Shown here one piece after another: positions 35,801-44,331 of a DNA stretch of 64,000 bases. The notes beneath the pieces were generated by a model. That model was not told the origin of the DNA, made no database searches, and saw nothing but the letters and a program-made list of their open reading frames with translations. A program made the position numbers and the translations under genes. Origin of the DNA: Agrostemma githago (taxonomy: Eukaryota; Streptophyta; Magnoliopsida; Caryophyllales; Caryophyllaceae); the NCBI GenBank assembly GCA_958450325.1, contig OY288243.1, positions 33,201,678-33,265,677 on the forward strand. Direction: 5' to 3'. The number at the start of each line of letters is the position of its first letter. Within the stretch, counting starts at the first letter, position 1.

Positions 35801-38502
35801 AGCAGTCTGGTTGTTAAAACTTGCTAGATACCAGGATTGCATGCTTTTCTGCTTATTAGGAACTGTATCTGCATGCTGATTTCAGGTCTATACTTTATCC
35901 TAAATACATTTTTCATATCTATTGCCAAACTTTGTAGTGCTATCCAGGAGAAGATGACTTAGCTATCGCCCGTGCTGTTTTAATGTAAGTTTCTCTTGCC
36001 AAACTTTTCGGTTTTTGGGTAGTCAGATTTTAAAGCTAGATTTCGTGAAAAGGGTAAGCAATCTTCCCTTACTGATGTATGAACTGAGGGGATTTCTCTT
36101 CTTCTTGCAGGTATTTGGCGTTAGGTAACTTGAGGGATGCCAATTATATAATGGATGAAGTCAAGCAGAAAGTGGATTGTAAAGAACTAGAATTCCCTAA
36201 ATCAGAGCTTATTGAGTTAATTGTTTATCTCTTGCAGACGTATGTTATTCTTTCGTAGTTTTCTTATGCGTTTTAGTAAGTTTGACACATGCAAAAAACA
36301 ACGAAAGATGGGGATGTTTCTTTTATTCTCAACCACCCCATGTGAAACTCTTCTAAAATCTATAGCATGGAATGTTTGAGGGGGTTGTGCATCGAGCCTT
36401 TCTTTTGCCTTGTGATACTGGATGTTTACGGTTGGTGATTTTATTCTACCCAAATTTATCATTTCAGATTGAGTGAATTACTCTACATGAGATGAGGCGC
36501 AATTCTGCCCTAGATCTCCTAATGATCTATTCCGCTGCATCAAGGACTATGTTAATTGACTGCAATTTTTAGTACATAGGTGCCTTGAGCTTTGTGTTGA
36601 TTCATCCAAACATGATTTTTTTCTCTGTTCTAGGGCACTTCAAATTTTTACTATTGTCTCTATATTTAAACTCGGTTAGAATATCGAACATGGTGCACCC
36701 ACATGTCTTTGAGTGTCGGGCTTGTGTATGTTATCAGAAATCCTCGTGTTGTTGGCTTAAAAAGAACGTCTCCATGTGACATACCCATGACTGAGTTATC
36801 TATCAGGTGCTTGACACTATTATGCGAGGTAATATGAGGAGTCTGAGTAAGACAGACTCCCTATAGGATACTTGTATGAATGTGCATTTCGTGGGCTATG
36901 CAGGTTGGAAAGGGATGCTTTACCTTTATTCAGGATGCTGAGACAGAACTACACCTCTAGCATTGATAGAGAGCCCACATTCAATGAGGTAATTGCTTTC
37001 CATATTTTGTTTCAGCTTCCTTCCTGAATGAGCCCACATAATCTTGGTGTTAATTGTATTTTTAAGACTTAGATGGGGTGTGGATATTTGATACAGTTGT
37101 TAGATGAAATAGCAGAGAGGTTCTATGGATTAAGGCGCAAAAATCCTATGCAAGGGATGTTTGGAGACATTTTCAAGGTTACTTCTAGTTGCCTTTCTAC
37201 TCATTTTCATCTTTTTATTTCTGTGATCATACCTATTGCCTATGTTGCTCCTACTCGTTTAGAAATTTCTGGTGGTATCCAAGTAACAGACTCGGCTATT
37301 CGTATGAAAATTTTGCATATTTTGGCTTAAAATGATGAGTCAAAGTGTCATACCCATGCCCGGGTTTCAAGTGGACACAGGTAGGGATGGCAACGGGTCC
37401 GGGACCCTGCCAGACCCGCCGGGTCTTACCCTAACGGGTCGGGTATGGGTCCTCATTTTTTTAGACCCTGCGGGTACGGGTCGGGTATGAGTTTTCCAAA
37501 TATATTTCGGGTCCGGGTCCGGGTCCTGAAGTTCAGACCCGTACCCGACCCTTGGACCCGTATAAAAAAAATAAAAAAAATAAAAATATAAAACTATTGA
37601 TGAGAGTGATGATTAATGCAGAGTTTAGTCCCTGATAGAGTGATATCAATTCTTTTTCTTCATTTTCTACCGCAGTATCAATATCTCATTACTTCCATCC
37701 TCTCCAGTTCCCCCTTTTCTGCACCACCAATCACTCACACCTCTCATACTTTTAATTTGTTTTGTTTGCAAGTTCTAACCCGGCCCGGGGAGGAGCTCTA
37801 AGTATAGCTGCTCAATGTTCTTTATATTAGAGATATTAATGGAGTTTATTTGTCTTTTAATTAGGTTTTGAAATAACGGGTTATAAATCGTATATATATT
37901 CATACTCGTATTAAATTGTCACGCATTGGACCCGAGACGGACCCGGACCCTACCCGTACCCATCGGGTCCGGGTAAGGGTCTAAAAATTTTGGACCCTTA
38001 AGGGTCCGGGTCGGGTCTGGGTCCAAGTTTGGAGACACGGGTCCGGGTCCAGCCGGACCCGACCCATACCCTACCCATTGCCATCCCTAGACACAGGTAT
38101 GTGAGGTAATTAGAAGAGTTTGAGCAACATAGCTCATTACTGCATGACTTAATTGCTTTCGAGTTGCGAGTTCTTACAGAGCAATCACGCACATTCACAT
38201 TTTCACTACAAGTGAGCTAAAGACTCGTTATAATAACGAGTATACAAAATTACAAAGTCTGTAATTTTTTAAAGGAAATAATTATTGCTCAAGTGTGTGC
38301 ACCAATCTCCCAAAATAGGTTTTAGACTGTGTATACCCGACCCAATTACCTTACTGTGACAGGGTAATAATTTTTTGTAACCACACAGCTGTAAGCTACA
38401 AGCATGCATACGCACAGTTACCTTTGTCATTAACAATACCCTTATTCTAATCTCTAATTGGTGTATTTTGCTCTGCAGATGATGGGTGATATGCCTATGT
38501 GA
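17826..38502 (+). CDS. GET4: GET4, Golgi-to-ER traffic protein 4 homologue (12 coding exons)
   Basis: Exons: 17826-17867, 18830-18909, 19222-19300, 21634-21715, 22135-22285, 22897-22987, 30882-30965, 35938-35984, 36111-36239, 36904-36988, 37097-37177, 38479-38502. All junctions are GT-AG and in phase. They sum to 975 bp, a 324-residue protein plus TGA, matching the usual plant GET4 length. Recognisable blocks are KVIEGGNYYGAQQMYKSISA (residues ~20-40), SPELHAMLAEYIY (~155-170), CYPGEDDLAIARAVLMYLA (~204-222), ERDALPLFRML (~270), LLDEIAERFYG and NPMQGMFGDIFKMMG at the C-terminus. GET4 proteins are cytosolic helical-repeat adaptors that pair with GET5/UBL4 and help pass tail-anchored membrane proteins to the GET3 ATPase. 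For exon 5 the acceptor at 22133-22134 keeps the frame and the expected RLRKIYEAFP; the next AG, ten bases on, would not. Introns 6 (7.9 kb) and 7 (5.0 kb) are very large. Confidence 0.95.
19500..20450. repeat. Probable transposon-derived insert in GET4 intron 3
   Basis: Two GC-rich flanks with related GCGCC/AGGCGC and GGCACAC motifs (about 19520-19570 and 20290-20430) border an AG-rich centre that holds a microsatellite. This pattern looks like a degenerate element with inverted ends, but I could not define clean termini or a target duplication. Confidence 0.35.
19957..20060. repeat. Compound microsatellite (GGA)n(GAA)n
   Basis: About nine GGA units followed by about 25 GAA/AGA units, uninterrupted, within GET4 intron 3. 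Poly-Arg and poly-Leu frames here are shadows. Confidence 0.95.
20792..20914. repeat. Tandem duplication of about 67 bp in GET4 intron 3
   Basis: AGTAATAGAAGACACAATTG and the following GAGGTTAGCACAAGATTA occur twice, at about 20792 and 20859, nearly identical. A second small duplication, TCTTTCCACACCATTTGCGG, occurs at about 21279 and 21307. Confidence 0.8.
22599..22656. repeat. Short foldback MITE remnant in GET4 intron 5
   Basis: Inverted arms around a short loop: TCCCTCTGTTTTTTACTTTC on the left against AAAAAACGGAGG on the right, with a TAGTATTTG edge. It resembles a deleted Stowaway element (CTCCCTC... type ends). Confidence 0.5.
24112..24239. repeat. Foldback repeat in GET4 intron 6
   Basis: The left arm starting AAGTGTAACTGAGAAGTTCG is matched by the inverted right arm ending ACTCAGTTACACTT. 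The arms also share GTAACTTAGTTTGTAC and GTACGAACTAAGTTA. The surrounding 24000-25130 has further GTAACTxAG and AAGTTCGTA motifs and may be one larger element. Confidence 0.55.
24300..25500. other. Low-complexity and unclassified part of GET4 intron 6
   Basis: A CCACCA-rich stretch at 24317-24560 gives a His/Pro-rich frame of 120 codons that has no family features. The remainder holds no supported feature apart from a CTCCCTCC-type MITE edge at about 25506. Confidence 0.4.
27825..28032. mobile_element. MITE-like foldback inserted in the repeat array
   Basis: Inverted ends AGAGATTTTCTACACGG and GTAAAATATCTCT, with strongly matching inner arms (TTTTTAGCTTTTCTATATG against CATATAGAAAAGCTAAAAA). 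About 208 bp, flanked by TTAT-rich sequence. The superfamily is not clear. Confidence 0.7.
28064..28319. mobile_element. MITE with GGGxTCGTTTGGTT ends inserted in the repeat array
   Basis: The ends are GGGCTCGTTTGGTT and AACCAAACGACCCC, inverted with one mismatch; internal CATGGGAAG motifs repeat. Such termini are common in hAT/PIF-type plant MITEs. A clean target duplication was not visible, so the exact edges are approximate. Confidence 0.65.
29110..30881. other. Remainder of GET4 intron 6
   Basis: Contains a (TA)n run at about 29392-29410, a CCACCC-rich stretch around 29430-29640, and a 23-bp direct repeat (GATCCAAAGGCCTAGATAAG...) at about 29849 and 29909. An 84-codon frame at 29932-30186 has no recognisable family. 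The intron ends TTTCTTTCGCAG before exon 7. Confidence 0.45.
32067..32269. mobile_element. Stowaway-type MITE in GET4 intron 7
   Basis: Ends CTCCCTCCGAGTTTCTA and AGGAACTCGGAGAGAG, 203 bp, flanked by TA (32065-32066 and 32270-32271). Same family as 39273-39481. Confidence 0.8.
32340..32430 (+). mobile_element. 3' part of a plant SINE
   Basis: The segment GTAAGGCTGCGTACATCCGA, then CCCCCCTTACCCTGCAATTTG, GCGGGAGCC and GAGGCACTGG, closing with TTGTTGTTGTT, resembles the 3' half and TTG-repeat tail of angiosperm SINEs. The Pol III promoter half is missing. Confidence 0.6.
32836..33078. mobile_element. Degenerate Stowaway MITE in GET4 intron 7
   Basis: The right end GAGTTGAATGGAGGGAG followed by TA matches the family at 34362-34619; the left end TTCTCTTCATTCAAATTCAA is diverged. 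Internal ACACGT/TTTTACATCA and CATGACTAGATTTTC segments are shared. About 243 bp. Confidence 0.65.
33557..34716 (+). mobile_element. 5'-truncated LINE (L1-type) fragment in GET4 intron 7
   Basis: Broken frames encode the C-terminal part of a plant LINE reverse transcriptase: FRYFGYILQKNGELDCDVA, then RPTLLYATEGWVP, MLRWMCGHT, DRLRYKVIKKKVRVTPIEDK and NRLRWFGHVRQRP. Several stops follow. The 3' end GGTCCCAAATCTTTTTGGGA-CTAAGGCTCTGATGATGTTG is typical of plant LINE tails. The element is interrupted at 34362-34619 by a Stowaway MITE. Confidence 0.85.
34362..34619. mobile_element. Stowaway MITE nested in the LINE 3' region
   Basis: Ends CTCCCTCCATTCAAATCCAA and its inverted copy ending GAATGGAGGGAG, 258 bp, flanked by TA at 34360-34361 and 34620-34621. 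Its position inside the LINE tail shows that it inserted later. Confidence 0.88.
34890..35383. mobile_element. Non-autonomous hAT-like element with TAGGGxTGGCAA ends
   Basis: Ends TAGGGTTGGCAACGGGT and ACCCATTGCCATCCCTA are inverted repeats; the interior is rich in GGGTCCGGGT-like motifs and complements. It is the same family as 37382-38089, which has a clear 8-bp target duplication. No matching duplication is visible here, so it is older or mutated. Confidence 0.7.
35400..35937. other. Distal GET4 intron 7
   Basis: No recognised element. A 19-bp direct repeat (GTAATCCTCTCTAAATAAG) occurs twice in tandem at about 35712-35750. The intron closes with TTTGTAG before exon 8. Confidence 0.5.
37382..38089. 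mobile_element. Non-autonomous hAT-type element in GET4 intron 11
   Basis: Terminal inverted repeats TAGGGATGGCAACGGGTC and its complement ending CCATTGCCATCCCTA. Perfect 8-bp target duplication GACACAGG at 37374-37381 and 38090-38097, the hAT signature. 708 bp, with GGGTCCGGGT-rich subterminal regions and no transposase. It sits 200 bp after exon 11 and about 390 bp before the final GET4 exon. Confidence 0.9.
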
Positions 38503-38608
38503 TGATATGTTTAGTAATACCAATCTTCTCAACAGATTATCTATGGTATCTCCCATTTTGTTTTTATTTTCCTCTCCCCATGTATGATTATTAGTGCTTG
38601 CTACTCCC

Positions 38609-38615
38609 AATAAAA
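38609..38615 (+). promoter_or_regulatory. Possible GET4 polyadenylation signal
   Basis: AATAAAA about 107 bp after the GET4 stop codon, a plausible near-upstream element for 3' end formation. Plant signals are loose, so this is only a candidate. Confidence 0.35.
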
Positions 38616-38639
38616 GAATCGATTTGTAATTTTGTATTA

Positions 38640-39060
38640 GAGACAATCTCCATCGTCATATAGAACACTTCAAAATTAGCTCAGAGAACGATAAGATAGT
38701 TCTATTCATGCTAAATCCGTCTTTTTAAAATTGTTTTGTAATTTCTCTGTTGACAACTTAGATTGTGTCATGTGCGGAAGCGTCTATCTCGTATTGGGTC
38801 CCTATAATAATAATACGATTGTCCGTTTTGGTCAACCCTTCACGCATTTACTCGTAGGTTTTATCCTAGAAGGCCTCTTACTGTTATTGTTGGTGATTAA
38901 TTATAAAGATAATCTTCCATGCACCATTGGTGTTGGACAAAGAGTTTGCACTCTGACAATCTCCCCTAAAATCAAGGACCATCATCCTAGACTCAACCCT
39001 TAACCTGCAAGGAGAAATCCCTTTGCCTAGTAACTCTAATTTCTATAACCTCCCCTTTAC
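38640..39060. other. Intergenic; possible copia LTR edge
   Basis: On the minus strand a purine stretch (AGGGGAGAT, at about 38959-38968) is followed by TGTCAGAGTGCAAACTC, resembling the polypurine tract and LTR start of plant copia elements. The rest of such an LTR cannot be followed. Otherwise no gene is seen. Confidence 0.3.
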
Positions 39061-39272
39061 CGACAAATAGACCTGTCAAACGGGTCGGGCGGTCGGGTTT
39101 TGGGTTCGGGTAACCAAAATATGGGTTTTATACGGGTCAGGTTTATACGGGTTTCGAGTTGGGTTTCGAGTCAAATATGGGTTATTAACGCAATTTGAAA
39201 ACATTAATTCTTTACCATTTTTTAATCCTAAATACAATTTTATTCTTAATTTTTTAATTATCTCATTTAATA

Positions 39273-39481
39273 CTCTCTCCGAGTTCCTATTATACTCCGT
39301 AGTTCCAAAAGCTTTTGGGGTGAAAAATAAGGAAGGAGAAATGAGTGGCTAAAAAAATGAGGAAGAAAGAGAAATGAGAGTAAATGTGAACTACACATTG
39401 ATGACCTAAAAAGAAAAGTGGGACAAATATCAAACTCAACTCAAAAAAGAAAGTGGAACAAAAATAGGAACTCGGAGGGAG
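39273..39481. mobile_element. Stowaway MITE nested in the hAT-like element
   Basis: Ends CTCTCTCCGAGTTCCTAT and ATAGGAACTCGGAGGGAG, 209 bp, flanked by TA (39271-39272 and 39482-39483). Same family as 32067-32269. Confidence 0.85.
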
Positions 39482-39757
39482 TATATGATATTAGTGAGAA
39501 TAAACATGTTTTGACTCGATTTGATAGAATACGAATATATATGACGAACTTTGACTTGATTTATTAACTTTTTTTTCACATTATAATAATCATGCGATAA
39601 AAATATGATTTTAAAGATATATATAAATATTATTTTTTAAAATTTTTAAAATAAAAAAATATTTCCTAGTGTTTTTGAGAAACTTTAGTGTATAATAGCA
39701 ATATTTTTTTAATTTATTTATTTTCGGGCGGGTAAGGGGTTCGGGCGGATTTTGACC

Positions 39758-41970
39758 TGTGGACGTGACATAGGTCCACCCCGACGCGGCCACGCGCGGG
39801 TTTGGGGAGGCGAATGATCTCCATATGAGATGGGTCGAATTGAAATTTAAATTGAAGTGAAGTCGCCATCGAACTTTGTGAGAGTTCGGGTCCGTTTGAA
39901 CTCACTCTATATCTTAGTGGGTCATGCACAAAGTATGGCCCCATTCGGATGTCAGAGTTTATTGTGTCCGTCCCTTTGCATTTTGATACCGATATCGACA
40001 TTATCGGATACCGTGTATTGAATGACTCTCGTGTGCCAATGGATTCGGATATCCGGAAACCATGGTTCTGAGTAAGGGGTGAGGGTACGTGTTGGGAAGT
40101 TCACAAAGAACACCCAACCCTGCCAGCACTTAGCGGCCTCTACTAAGATATCGTTTGATTTTGAAATACACGCGTTATTAATTCGATGAATGATATGCAA
40201 GCAATGTTTTGACTAAACATGTGAATTATGTTTGATCTACGTCGTTTAATGCATCTTTGAATTTATGTCGAAGTTGTATTTAGCATGCGAGGTCTGTTTT
40301 AGTATAATAAAACAAACAACGAAAATAAATCGCTAAAACATGAACAAACAAGTTAGTAACGTTGATAACAATTTGTAAATTGAATAAACGATATGAATAT
40401 AATGCGATGCATGATTTTGAAAAGTTGAATCACGGCACGTGTTGACAAAAGTCATTAAAATATTTTATCGGGGCTCGAAAGATGCTGGAAAATTCTCGGT
40501 TTTGATAAACCAGGAGGCACTCGATCGAGTGCCCCCTGTGCGAACAGTGGTTCGTAAATTTGCTTTTGATCTTGAAATCGATAATTTTGCTAAATCGCGT
40601 GAAAATATAGTATGATTTACACCCGATTCAGTTTTCGATACTCGTCATATTCGATATTTGATTATAGAATCAATATCGAATATTCGTAGCGACTTTTTAG
40701 AAAAGATGTTTATAAATCGTTTGAAAATCGAACTAAGACAAAATAGATTCTCTCCGCGTCGAAATCGTCGTGTTTTGTTTTTAGGACTATGTGACGATTA
40801 TCTTAGCATCAACGAGATTGATTTGATTCTTGTAGATACAATATTCGACTATAGAATCGGTATCATATATTAAGAATGACCTTTTTTGTATAAAAATTAG
40901 ATAGTTGCGATAATATCGGTATTAGAAACGATAAAAAAAGAAATAAAAAAACGTGACGATGACTCGATAAAGAAAAGTGGACGGACGAAAAAACGAGAGA
41001 GAGAGAGAGAGAGAGAAAGAAAAAAATGGGTTTGAATTTGACACCCTCAACCTCCATGCTTAAACTTCTCGGAATATGGCTCGTCTAGCTGTGGCTTAGG
41101 CACGGGAGCTTCGAGATGATATAGGAAGAGTTATGGTGGTTTATAATTTGGAAGGGATTTGACGAGTTTTGCTCTCAGGCCTTTGAAGAGTTTTGATCTC
41201 AGGTTTCCGAAAGGATTTCTAGAGGAACGGGATTGTATGGGATTGTATCGCCTAGGATGTTGATTGTTGTAAGGTTGTTAATTGTATGCGTGTTGTAATT
41301 GTCGTGGATGTTGTTGATGATTTGTGTGTGTGCAAAGGGGGTCTATTTATAGGAGAGCTTCCCGACCTTGGCTAGGAAAGGTAGCTTTGCTTGGGTGAAA
41401 AGAAACACCGCTTTGGATAGGAAAAACAACAATCTGAGAGGAAACAGGATTCCGTCTTTGGATAGGAAAAGGTTAAAACACCCGGCTTTGGCTGATTTTA
41501 TGAGTCCACTCGATCGAGTGAGCTGGTCCACTCGATCGAGTGGGTCTAGCCGGGTGGAAGACCTTCTTAGAGATCGAGTTTTGTTCTTTTGGGAGAGTTT
41601 TAGTTGCTTAACTCTTCTTCATTGCTGATTTTTTTTAGGTGTTTGACTTCGAGTTGGATTTTCGAGGTGGTGTGCCAGATATTTATGGCTCGGAAATGTC
41701 TTTGACCGGGGTTTGACCCGGTCGCTAAAAGACGATTTTGCCCTTGGTGTCGGTTTTGAACCAAATTAGTCTTATTTGATTGGAAATGACCCACTGGGCC
41801 TGAATTTGAGGTTAGTTTTGTGAGATTTGTACTCCGTAAAAAGCCCAAGCCAAATGCTAATGATTTTGAGCCCATATTCGAGTATGTCAAAGCACGTTTG
41901 CGTCCGATCATCATCGGGTGTTTTTTGGAAACTGCTATAGACACCTAGCAGCCGAATGTGGGCGTCTACA
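39758..41970 (-). mobile_element. Solo LTR of the Tat/Ogre family, minus orientation
   Basis: Read on the minus strand it starts TGTAGACGCCCACATTCGGC and ends CATGTCACGTCCACA-like at 39758, aligning with the LTRs at 44332 and 59608 through most of its 2213 bp, though clearly diverged. Perfect 5-bp target duplication TGACC at 39753-39757 and 41971-41975. No internal region is present, so it arose by LTR-LTR recombination. On the minus strand CTATAAATAGA at about 41343-41353 is the promoter TATA. It carries the palindrome CACTCGATCGAGTG at 40518, 41507 and 41529. Confidence 0.92.
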
Positions 41971-42110
41971 TGACCCAATATATTCGAGTTATCATCGGGT
42001 CGGGTCGGGTCACTTTCGGGTTTTGGTCATTTTTGGGCGGGTTTTTTTGGGGATTTTTTCAGGCGGTTTCGGGTCGGGTTTTCGGGTCGGGTCAGTTTTT
42101 GACAGGTCTA

Positions 42111-42528
42111 CCGACACACTATGTATCGTGAATGGTGCTGCACTTGAATATTGAACTCCTCTGTAAACACTTGCATGTTGAACTCCTCTTGGATTGGGTC
42201 TGTGTCCATTGCCTGGTGTGTCATGTCCGACCATCCTTGAACTCACCATGGCGTTTTTGATTCCTTCATTAAGCCTCAGCTTGTCACGTTGGATTTCTGA
42301 TGGACTTTTCTTGAATGACCTTGTCTCATCATCGTGAGACAAAATAGTTCTCTCTTTAACCTAGGAGTTCCACGTCTTACGATGCTCCTTGTGCTCGATG
42401 CTCCTTGTGCCTTATTCTAATTGACCTTAGGCTCCAATACCAATTGTGGTGCGGAAGCATATATGAGACGATGTCAGACAGTAGCAAATAAATAACAAGA
42501 ACACAAGAATTTATGTGGCTCACTATTT
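42111..42528 (-). mobile_element. Copia-like remnant (LTR end, PBS-like site, start of a gag-like frame)
   Basis: On the minus strand the order is an LTR-end-like sequence (AAATTCTTGTGTTCTTG...CCGCACCACA), a TTGGTATTGGAGCC primer-site-like segment (about 42424-42440), then a frame starting MSHDDETRSFKKSPSEIQRD at 42342. The frame runs across into the hAT-like end. Copies exist in the other array units (44177-43963, 63825-63595). The copia assignment rests on layout only. Confidence 0.45.
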
Positions 42529-44331
42529 CGAATATTCGGAGCGACTTTTTAGAAAAGATGTTTATAAATCGTTTGAAAATCGAACTAAGACAAAATAGAT
42601 TCTCTCCGCGTCGAAATCGTCGTGTTTTGTTTTTAGGACTATGTGACTATTATCTTAGCATCAACGAGATTGATTTGATTCTTGTAGATACGATATTCGA
42701 CTATAGAGTCGGTATCGTATTTTAAGAATGACCTTTTTTTGTATAAAAATTAGATAGTTTCAATAATATCGGTATTACAAACGATAAAAAAAGAAATAAA
42801 AAAACGTGACAATGACTCGATAAACAAAAGTGGACGGACGAAAAAACGAGAGAAAGAGAGAGAGAGAGAAAGAAAAAAATGGGTTTGAATTTGACACCCT
42901 CAACCTCCATGCTTAAACTTCTCGGAATATGGCTCGTCTAGCTGTGGCTTAGGCACGGGAGCTTCGAGATGATATAGGAAGAGTTATGGTAGTTTATAAT
43001 TGGGAAGGGATTTGACGAGTTTTGCTCTCAGGCCTTTGACGAGTTTTGATCTCAGGTTTCCTAAAGGATTTCTAGAGGAACGGGATTGTATGGGATTGTA
43101 TCGCCTAGGATGTTGATTGTTGTAAGGTTGTTAATTGTATGTGTGTTGTAATTGTCGTGGATGTTGTTGATGATTTGTGTGTGTGCAAAGGGGGTCTATT
43201 TATAGGAGAGCTTCCCGACCTTGGCTAGGAAAGGTAGCTTTGCTTGGGTGAGAAGAAACACCGCTTTGGATATGAAAAGCAACAATCTGAGAGGAAACAG
43301 GATTCCGTCTTTGGATAGGAAAACGTTAAAACACCCGGTTTTGGCTGATTTTATGAGTCCACTCGATCGAGTGAGCTGGTCCACTCGATCGAGTGGGTCT
43401 AGCCGGGTGGGAGACCTTCTTAGAGATCGAGTTTTGTTCTTTTGGGAGAGTTTTAGTTGCTTAACTCTTCTTCATTTCTGATTTTTTGTAGGTGTTTGAC
43501 TTCGAGTTGGATTTTCGAGGTGGTGTGCCAGATATTTATGGCTCGGAAATGCCTTTGACCGGGGTTTGACCCGGTCGCTAAAAGACGGTTTTGCCCTTGG
43601 TGTCGATTTTGACCCAAATTAGTCTTATTTGATTGGAAATGACCCACTGGGCCTGGATTTGAGGTTAGTTTTGTGAGATTTGTACTCCGTAAAAAGCCCA
43701 AGCCAAATGCTAATGATTTTGAGCCCATATTCGAGTATGTCAAAGCATGTTTGCGTCCGATCATCATCGGGTGTTTTTTGGAAACTGCTATAGACACCTA
43801 GCAGCCGAATGTGGGTGTCTACATGACCCAATATATACGAGTTATCATCGGGTCGGGTCACTTTCGGGTTTCGGTCATTTTTGGGCGGGTTTTTTTGGGG
43901 ATTTTTTTGGGCGGTTTCGGGTCGGGTCAGTTTCTGACAGGTCTACCGACACACTATGTATCGTGAATGGTGCTGCACTTGAATATTGAACTCCTCTGTA
44001 AACACTTGCATGTTGAACTCCTCTTGGATTGGGTCTGTGTCCATTGCCTGGTGTGTCATGTCCGACCATCCTTGGACTCACCATGGCGTTTTTGATTCCT
44101 TCATTAAACCTCAGCTTGTCACGTTGGATTTCTGATGGACTTCTCTTGAATGACCTTGTCTTATCATCGTGAGACAAAATAGTTCTCTCTTCACCCTAGG
44201 AGTTCCACGTCTTACGATGCTCCTTGTGCTCGATGCTCCTTGTGCCTTATTCTAATTGACCTTAGGCTCCAATACCAATTGTGGTGCGGAAGCATATATG
44301 AGACGATGTCAGACAGTAGCAAATAAATAGA

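Larger units (their letters stand above)
39068..42110. mobile_element. hAT-like element carrying a solo LTR
   Basis: Ends TAGACCTGTCAAA and its complement TTTTTGACAGGTCTA at 39068 and 42110 are inverted. Flanks CCGACAAA (39060-39067) and CCGACACA (42111-42118) form an 8-bp target duplication with one mismatch. The interior is rich in GGGTCGGGT. Without the solo LTR insertion (39758-41970 plus TGACC) the element is about 825 bp and non-autonomous. A Stowaway MITE (39273-39481) is also nested in it. Confidence 0.8.

Noticed and set aside
37073..37330. 85-codon frame containing DEIAERFYG
   Set aside because: Only 37097-37177 is real coding sequence (GET4 exon 11); the start and the tail are intron read-through.
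38950..38980. Copia polypurine tract and LTR start
   Set aside because: The short motif resemblance could not be extended into a full LTR or paired with a second copy; kept only as a low-confidence note.
40658..40873. Repeated 60-140-codon frames in the tandem units (also at 42513, 43221, 61923, 63088)
   Set aside because: They fall in LTR or copia-remnant sequence, recur only because the DNA is tandemly repeated, and have no protein features.
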